From positions 124,001-188,000 of the forward strand of contig JACATO010000989.1 in assembly GCA_018389105.1 (NCBI GenBank): 64,000 nucleotides of DNA, read 5' to 3'. This DNA comes from Nautilus pompilius. Its lineage: Eukaryota > Mollusca > Cephalopoda > Nautilida > Nautilidae. This document shows positions 58,075-64,000 of the stretch, piece by piece. The notes below the pieces were generated by a model. It was not told where the DNA came from. It did no database searches and was given only the letters and a program-made list of their open reading frames with translations. Positions within the stretch are counted from its first letter, which is position 1. Every line of letters starts with the position of its first letter. Position numbers and translations under genes: made by a program.

Positions 58075-58531
58075 GTAAGTCTCTCCCGATAATTTTTCTC
58101 GGGGTCTTTTTTGTCTGTCTGTCTGACTGACGAAGCTCTCGGTCGGTCGGTCGGTCACGTGGGGGGTGGGGGGGTGACTCGCTCGTGCTGGTCCCCAGCC
58201 AGCAAAACCCTAACCCTAGGGGCTGTTGATCCCCGACCATGTCGGGCTGCGGGAGTACGAGCGACAAGGAAGCTCTGCAGTGCCTCGGTTGACGGTGTTC
58301 GGACGCACGCCCTCGGCCGTGGTTTCCTGATGCCCCGGAAGGGGTCCTTTACCCAACCCCCTAGAAATATTTGGTGATTGCTTTCCCGCATGTCTTTTGT
58401 CCCCTTTTTTTATGGAGTGGGGGGGGGTGTGCATCCGACGAGTTCTCCAACTATAGTAAGCCATCTTGGCCAAGCCCACGTGCCCCAGTCTACTGCCCTG
58501 ATGGTGATCCGCCGAGTCGGGGCACCTACTG

Positions 58532-58884
58532 CACTGCCCCCTTTAATGCGCCCAAACTGCCAGCAGGCTTGGCTAACCTCAAGGGCTGTGATAACTCCTG
58601 CACTGCCCCCTTTAATGCTCTCGTGCTCAAACTGCCAGCAGTCTTGGCTAACCTCAAGGGCTGTGATAACTCCTGCACTGCCCCCTTTAATGCTCTCGTG
58701 CTCAAACTGCCAACAGTCTTGGCTAACCTCAAGGGCTGTGATAACTCCTGCACTGCCCCCTTTAATGCTCAAACTGCCAGCAGTCTTGGCTAACCTCAAG
58801 GGCTGTGATAACTCCTGCACTGCCCCCTTTAATGCTCAAACTGCCAGCAGTCTTGGCTAACCTCAAGGGCTGTGATAACTCCTG
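58532..58884 (+). repeat. Minisatellite, five units of 67-75 bp
   Basis: Units at 58532-58600, 58601-58675, 58676-58750, 58751-58817 and 58818-58884. Each begins CACTGCCCCCTTTAATGC and ends GGGCTGTGATAACTCCTG. Units 2 and 3 carry an extra TCTCGTGC. The units are nearly identical, so the expansion is recent. Long frames on both strands across it exist only because unit lengths keep frames open. Confidence 0.95.
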
Positions 58885-59228
58885 GTTACGAGTGGCTGTC
58901 AATGCCTGAGTCCCCCCCCTCACTCTCATTATTACGTGTTTATGCTCAAGAGCGCTCTGCCGTCCTACTGCCTGCCGCATGAACGCTTCAACCCCTGCTG
59001 CACACTAACTCCTGCATTATTAGTGAAATGCTGCCTACATCTCCCATATCTAGCCGGTTCAACTTCCTGATTGGTCAGTCCAGCCTCGTCCCCTCATCTT
59101 ATGGTCTGGTTACAACTTAAAAGCCATAACAACGACTCCATCCATACGCCCCTCCCCCTTATTGTTGAGGTGACAGATTCATAATAAGACTTCTCAGAAT
59201 CAGTACTGACTTAACTGAAAACCCTTTT

Positions 59229-59455
59229 CACGTGACTTACCCGAAACATTAACTTTAAAGGAATCTCATTCCATACTTTCAGTCCTGTTGGTGGTGCTGT
59301 AGCTTTTGTCACGAAACTCCCAAACGACTTGCCATCTGTATTTGTGGCATCTTTACTCTTTCTTCTGCTCGCATAAAAAACAGTTCAGAAACGAGATCGC
59401 AGACTGCTTTTTTAAATTCCTTAAATCGCATTTGGTGATTCATGATTTCAGCATT
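59229..59455 (-). CDS. Possible uncharacterised minus-strand exon (two overlapping frames)
   Basis: On the minus strand an ATG-led frame (MNHQMRFKEFKKAVCDLVSE, continuing to FFMRAEER) gives way near 59367 to a +1 frame that runs through RKSKDATNTDGKSFGSFV and TGLKVWNEIPLKLMFR and ends exactly at a strong donor, CGG|GTAAGT (59229/59228). The amino-acid content looks coding but I do not recognise the protein. It could be a 5' exon of a separate leftward gene with an indel, or a decayed element. It lies in the presumed ARPC1 5' intron. Confidence 0.3.
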
Positions 59456-59845
59456 GAAACGGAATAATAAAAGTGGCGATGTACACGAAAACTGTGCAGA
59501 CCTTCACAGGGGCAGCTGTGAGGCATAGATATAACTTCTTTTAAAAACAAATTTTATACTTTAAAACTCTGGTTATGAATCAATTCAGAAGATAGATCAG
59601 AATGCCATGACAGGAAATGGTAGGTAGGTGGCTACTTTGGCTAACAAAAATGCTTGAATTGTGCTTTCCAAACACCTGCAGATATTATTATCTCTGTAGT
59701 TTGTTTAACAGTCCTAACTGGTGGTGCATATTATCACAAAATTTTGCATCATCATCTGCTTACAGCCTCACATTTGTTATATTTTGAATGTTTGTTTTAA
59801 AAATCTGATAGATTTGCTATGTGCTGTAATTTCAGAATTTTCAGG

Positions 59846-62800
59846 ATGTCAGAGGTACATAATTTTGGAGTTGAACCAATCACATGCCATGCTTGGAATA
59901 AAACTAACCATGGTAAGTTCAGATACTTTAAAAACTATATTGTATATTAATGAAGATATCATACCATATGCGAAAAGGTTTAATTTTTTTCATAAACTCA
60001 TGTGCCTTATGGTGACCAACTTGCATACAGGTACACCTGCCTTTATAGTAGTGTCCAGACATGTACATCAGATTTAGGTAAAGTACCAAATTCTGATGCA
60101 CGAGTGCCATGAATAGTCATAGTACAGAGTTTCAACTTTTAGTAGGTGTTAGGAATCTGCCAGTAATCTAGCATTAAATGACTTGTTAGATTGCCTTTAA
60201 TATTTCCATCCTGCAAAAAACATGAACTGATGCCATGCTATTGATTATGAGTGCTAATAGGTAAGGCAAAGGTGGGTTAAATAGTGGATTTTTTGCTAAG
60301 TTTCTGTTTGAATTTTTCCTTAAAATTATATAATTCTTCAAAATAGTTTCATTTCTCCATTAAAATTTTGCACTGTATTCAACTTATTTCTGTAGTGTTG
60401 TTGAGTTGGGTGTTATGGAAATCTTGATATCTTAGCTACTACACCGGCTGCCTTGTTCTACCTACACCATGTTTTTATATTAAGCTAATGTTAGTTCAGA
60501 GTCTTATGGAACGTTAATGAGTTTTTGTTTTGCAGGTTTCAAAGTTTGTCAGAACATAATTTAGGTGTAAGCTGATGACGTGTGCAAAATCTTAAAATAG
60601 TTAAACTATTTAAACATGAAAATTGTATAGTCTTTTATTCGTTTTTCTAGTGTTATTTTTAAAAAAAAGAAATAGCTACCTGTTTGTTTTATTTTATGTG
60701 ACAGAAGTTGCATTGTCTCTAAACAGTGCAGAAGTGAAAATTTATAAGAAGAATGGAAATGGGTGGTTGGAGAGTGCAACAATGACAGAGCATGGTCAGC
60801 GAGTGACAAGCATCGATTGGGCACCCACCAGTAACAGGATTGTCACATGTGGTGCTGTGAGTATCAAGCATAATTCGCAGAATTTCTTCATCTCTCACCT
60901 TTTAATACGGTTAAAAGTTTTATGCTTTTTTAAAAAAAATTCATGCTTTTAATCAGTGATAACTCCACATTCAGAGGCTATCTGAACAGAATTTTCCTAC
61001 ATTATTTACAGCATATTTTACTTCTCTTGTTTTTTTTTTTTTTGATTTTCCTCACTAGATACCATTAACTTTCTACAGCCAATCTTTATTTTTGTGTGTG
61101 CATTGGTCTTCACAAATTAGATTTCACTACTTATGCACACAGGATATTAAATTCTTATTTTTAATATCCAAAAAAAATATTTCAGAACAAGAAAATATCC
61201 CTGTAAACCAAATCAATAGCTATGTTTGGATTCATTGCTGAGATCTACTCATCACAAGTTATCAAATGCTTAAGAGAATAACTAAAATGGTATTTGGTTG
61301 TGCATCATCATTAAGCTGCGGAACGCTTTCGTATAGAAACTGACATTACTTTTTCTACTCAAAACAAACCTCAATATGATATTCTCCAAAGTATTGATAT
61401 AAAAAGAAACTAGATGCGTTCGATAACTTGTGGTTAGAAATTCCAGCATTGAAATCATATCCTAAGTAACGGTAAACTGTGTTGATTGCAGTGTTCCTTT
61501 ACATTTTTTCTGTGGTTGAAAGCTGTTGATCTTAAATGGCCAAGTTTTTTTGTCCCTCTTTTTAAAATCTTTATTGTGCCATAAGAAACATGACAGATTT
61601 TCTGTTGTTCTTTGCTAACGCATCAACTTTGGCTTGCTATTGAGGGAGGTTATTGGCATTTAAAACACCAGAGAATTGCCTAAGGAAAGTTAATAACTGA
61701 GTAGTAAGTGAATTTTGTTTGCTTGCTGGCGTATTCTACATTTTGTTATATCTCAGAAAACAAAATTGCAAATAATAGTAGGGTTAATAGTGAAATATTC
61801 ACTGTAATCAGCCCACTCTTTGTACATTATCAGTATCATTATTATTATTATTACTACTTCATCGCCATAAAGTAAGCTATATACTGATTCTTATTTTCAT
61901 TTGTCAAAAAAAAATATATATATAACTTGTTAACAATTTGTAATTTGAAGTTTTTGGTTTTTAAATCTTTGGGTTTTTTGTTGAAAGTAGATTAACGATG
62001 CCACTGTAAATTTGACAATGTTTCTTAATTGTAACAGCATTTATTGCACAATTTTGATATAAAGAAGCAGGAGGCATGTCAATAGGCTTTTTGTGTTTTC
62101 TTTTGTTGAAAGGATCGTAATGCTTATGTGTGGACCTATACCAGAGGAAAATGGATGCCAACTCTGGTCATCCTCCGCATCAATCGAGCAGCTACTTACG
62201 TTAGATGGTCTCCAAAAGGTAAGAATTTTAGTGTCAGTTTTTTAAAATGCTTTTTTTTCCCTCTGTCTAAAAGGGTGTTAAACTTTGGCTTTTATTTTGT
62301 TAAATACTTAGAGATGCTCAGTGCTGTTGTCCTATAGTAATTACCTGATGGGAACTCACTAGTAGTTTATCAGTTGGAATAAGTGATGAACTAACTCACT
62401 AATCATAGTTAAATAGTCAAAAAAACAAATTTTTGAATGCCAATTAGATGCCTGCTGATTGAGTGAGTGAAGTATTCAAAGACTTTGTATTAGGTAAGAT
62501 CCACTAAGAATTTGGCCTGTCATGACTAGATTCAGCAGCTGCTCTTTGAATTGCCCCTTGTGTCTCGCAGGTTGTGAAGGTAGATAAGAATGGTTTAGGT
62601 GGTTAGCATGGTTTGTCAAACCTTTGAGGTCTACACTTGGACATCTTGAAATGTGCAGCATGTGATTTAACATTAAAATGTGATCATTTTTATTATTTGT
62701 AAGCTTTGTAACTACTAAGGATTGGCAATATTGACCATGTAAAAACAAGCTATTACATGTTTTCTTGCAGAAAATAAATTTGCTGTAGGCAGTGGAGCTC

Positions 62801-62888
62801 GATCTATTTCGGTATGTTACTTCGAAGAGGACAATGACTGGTGGGTGAGCAAGCATATTAAAAAGTCAATCAGATCAACTGTAACCAG
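59846..62888 (+). CDS. ARPC1: ARPC1, WD40 subunit of Arp2/3 (5' four coding exons; runs off the window)
   Basis: Beta-propeller subunit (p41/ARPC1A/B type) of the actin-nucleating Arp2/3 complex. Coding exons: 59846-59912 (the exon itself begins at 59836), 60705-60856, 62113-62218, 62771-62888; exit phase 2, so the protein continues beyond the right edge. These encode about 148 residues of a roughly 370-residue protein. Landmarks: [10 protein letters not shown] near the N terminus, [83 protein letters not shown] and SIRSTV, in the order known for ARPC1. The first coding exon follows TAATTTCAG, which implies an upstream non-coding exon. The next exon may begin at 64000, since TTTTGATTTCAG ends at 63999. 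Confidence 0.95.
60857..62112 (+). other. ARPC1 intron (after second coding exon)
   Basis: About 1.26 kb of AT-rich intron bounded by GTGAGT and a GAAAG acceptor. No gene or repeat family is recognised in it. Confidence 0.6.
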
Positions 62889-63385
62889 GTCAGTGAGAAC
62901 ATTTTCTAACCAGTGTACCAGCTTGACATTCATGTGACTCGTTAAGTAGTTATTTCATAGAGATGGTAGCATTTGAGCTTGAAATAATTTCATTTTATAT
63001 CTCTGCTATTTATGGTTTGGTTTCATTGCCAAAATTTCTAACTATCAAATACCAAATGCTTATAAAAAAAACAGTTACACATCACATCCTCATGTCTCTA
63101 CTTCAGAGACTGCCATCTTTGTTTTTTTTATAGGCTCTTAATGTGAGAGTAGAAAATTAGTGATGATCTCCAAAATTCATGCGAATGCCATATGGACTAT
63201 GACTAATTTTGACGTACACAAAGTTGCTTTTGGTCTCCTTGTTAGAAGAACTATTACATCAACCTGTGCATGTTCCAGAAGTGTTGAAAGTTTAAAATTT
63301 ACTGCCGACATCTCTTGAAACCAGTGACGTAGATGACTTAAGAAAAAATGTGCTTGTAGTAATGGAGTAGATAGTTTGCTTATTA

Positions 63386-63650
63386 ACGGGCAGGTTGTGT
63401 AGTGTACCAGCCTGCAATAGCTGTGTGTGGCGGGGCCGTGAATTGGTTTGGTGAACATAGTTTCTTCTAGCTTTTCTGTACCAGTTGGTTGGCGCAAGTT
63501 TTTTCTGGGTACTCCAGGGGGGAGTTCTAGCAGGGACTTGTGTAAGTCAGATTGCACCAGGCTGTCTGGTTTAGTGTTTTGGCTCTCTGTCTGAACAGTA
63601 AGTCAAAGTCTGGTTCTGGCAGTGTGAACAGGCTAGAAAACTGAATAAAA
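63386..63650 (+). mobile_element. tRNA-derived SINE, copy J (ARPC1 intron)
   Basis: GGTTGTGTAGTGTACCAGCC head, GTACCAGTTGGTTGG, GGGTACTCCAGG and GTTCTAGCAGGGACTTG match the family body. The antisense 126-codon frame here is an artefact. Confidence 0.45.
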
Positions 63651-64000
63651 GGGCATTGTAAATTACTGCTTTCGCTTCACTCAGTATGTCCAGCTGTGCT
63701 TAGCCAATACTCTTAACTAATTTGGAAACATCTATCAAATTATCCCTTTTAACATCTTGTACCCAAGCCAAGTGACTCTAATAATTTTAACTGTTGAAGA
63801 TGTTCTAAATGCTTAAAACCATGGAAACACTGTAAGGAGTCTATTCTGGAATCTCTCTGTACATCAGCAGTATTTTTCCTTCTGTATGAATTCCACACCT
63901 ATAGAATGTACTTCAGAAGATTATCAGAATTTCTTTGGTTTTGAGAGTTTGGTTAGCTCTTCACCAGTGATGTGAAGAAGTCTTACATTTTGATTTCAGA

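Noticed and set aside
58204-58218. Interstitial telomere repeat (CCCTAA)
   Set aside because: Only about two units are present, too few to mean anything.
58532-58884. CRISPR-like array
   Set aside because: The whole 67-75 bp unit is repeated, with no unique spacers, in an animal genome. It is a minisatellite.
58371-58980. Long open frames of up to 160 codons on both strands
   Set aside because: They run through the five-unit minisatellite and repeat the same peptide. The openness comes from the unit sequence, not from coding constraint.
63177-63557. 126-codon minus-strand frame in an ARPC1 intron
   Set aside because: Overlaps SINE copy J on the opposite strand, with no domain or splice support.
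1-64000. tRNA or rRNA genes, phage or bacterial defence systems
   Set aside because: Nothing of the kind was seen. The tRNA-like box A/B sequences are the heads of the SINE copies.

Overview
This is a stretch of animal nuclear DNA. It is AT-rich, with multi-exon genes, GT/AG introns, microsatellites and decayed transposons. There is no operon structure, ribosome binding site, CRISPR array or phage. The gene set is metazoan. The repeat types (a tRNA-derived SINE, piggyBac-like MITEs, MULE, Tc1, pogo and Helitron relics, and a decayed BIR-like fragment) suggest a lophotrochozoan, most likely a mollusc. That assignment is inference; the conserved genes alone do not settle it.

Five genes were rebuilt exon by exon with consistent reading phases. 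From left to right: (1) NUP85, minus strand, 26857 down to 1094, 24 coding exons, 666 aa, a Y-complex nucleoporin. (2) IFT27, plus strand, 27909-32726, 7 exons, 185 aa, a small GTPase-like subunit of the IFT-B ciliary transport complex. (3) CRYM, plus strand, 34023-44905, 8 exons, 308 aa, mu-crystallin/ketimine reductase. (4) A canopy-family (CNPY3/4-like) gene, minus strand, 57627 down to about 47893, 8 exons, an ER chaperone; its first exon carries an apparent one-base frameshift. (5) The 5' part of ARPC1, plus strand, coding from 59846 and running off the right edge, a WD40 subunit of Arp2/3.

The layout has two head-to-head pairs sharing GC-rich promoters: NUP85/IFT27, with (TAA)n arrays and an RFX X-box-like site, and CNPY/ARPC1, with two CACGTG sites. 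CRYM and CNPY converge on a gene-poor 3 kb spacer. The genes serve separate housekeeping roles (nuclear pore, cilium, metabolism, ER folding, actin) and I see no common pathway.

Introns hold most of the unusual material: at least three copies of a TTAA-bounded MITE, about ten copies of a tRNA-derived SINE, three to four copies of a short palindromic element, a Tc1 relic and a pogo-like tail in NUP85, a MULE relic with inverted flanks in CRYM, and a Helitron helicase tail in CNPY. I found no evidence of a new multi-gene system. The observations most worth checking are the missing G3 glycine in IFT27, the CNPY exon 1 frameshift, the 20-nt NUP85 microexon with competing donors, the X-box-like pair around IFT27 exon 1, the three-copy MITE family, and a possible uncharacterised antisense exon near 59.3 kb.
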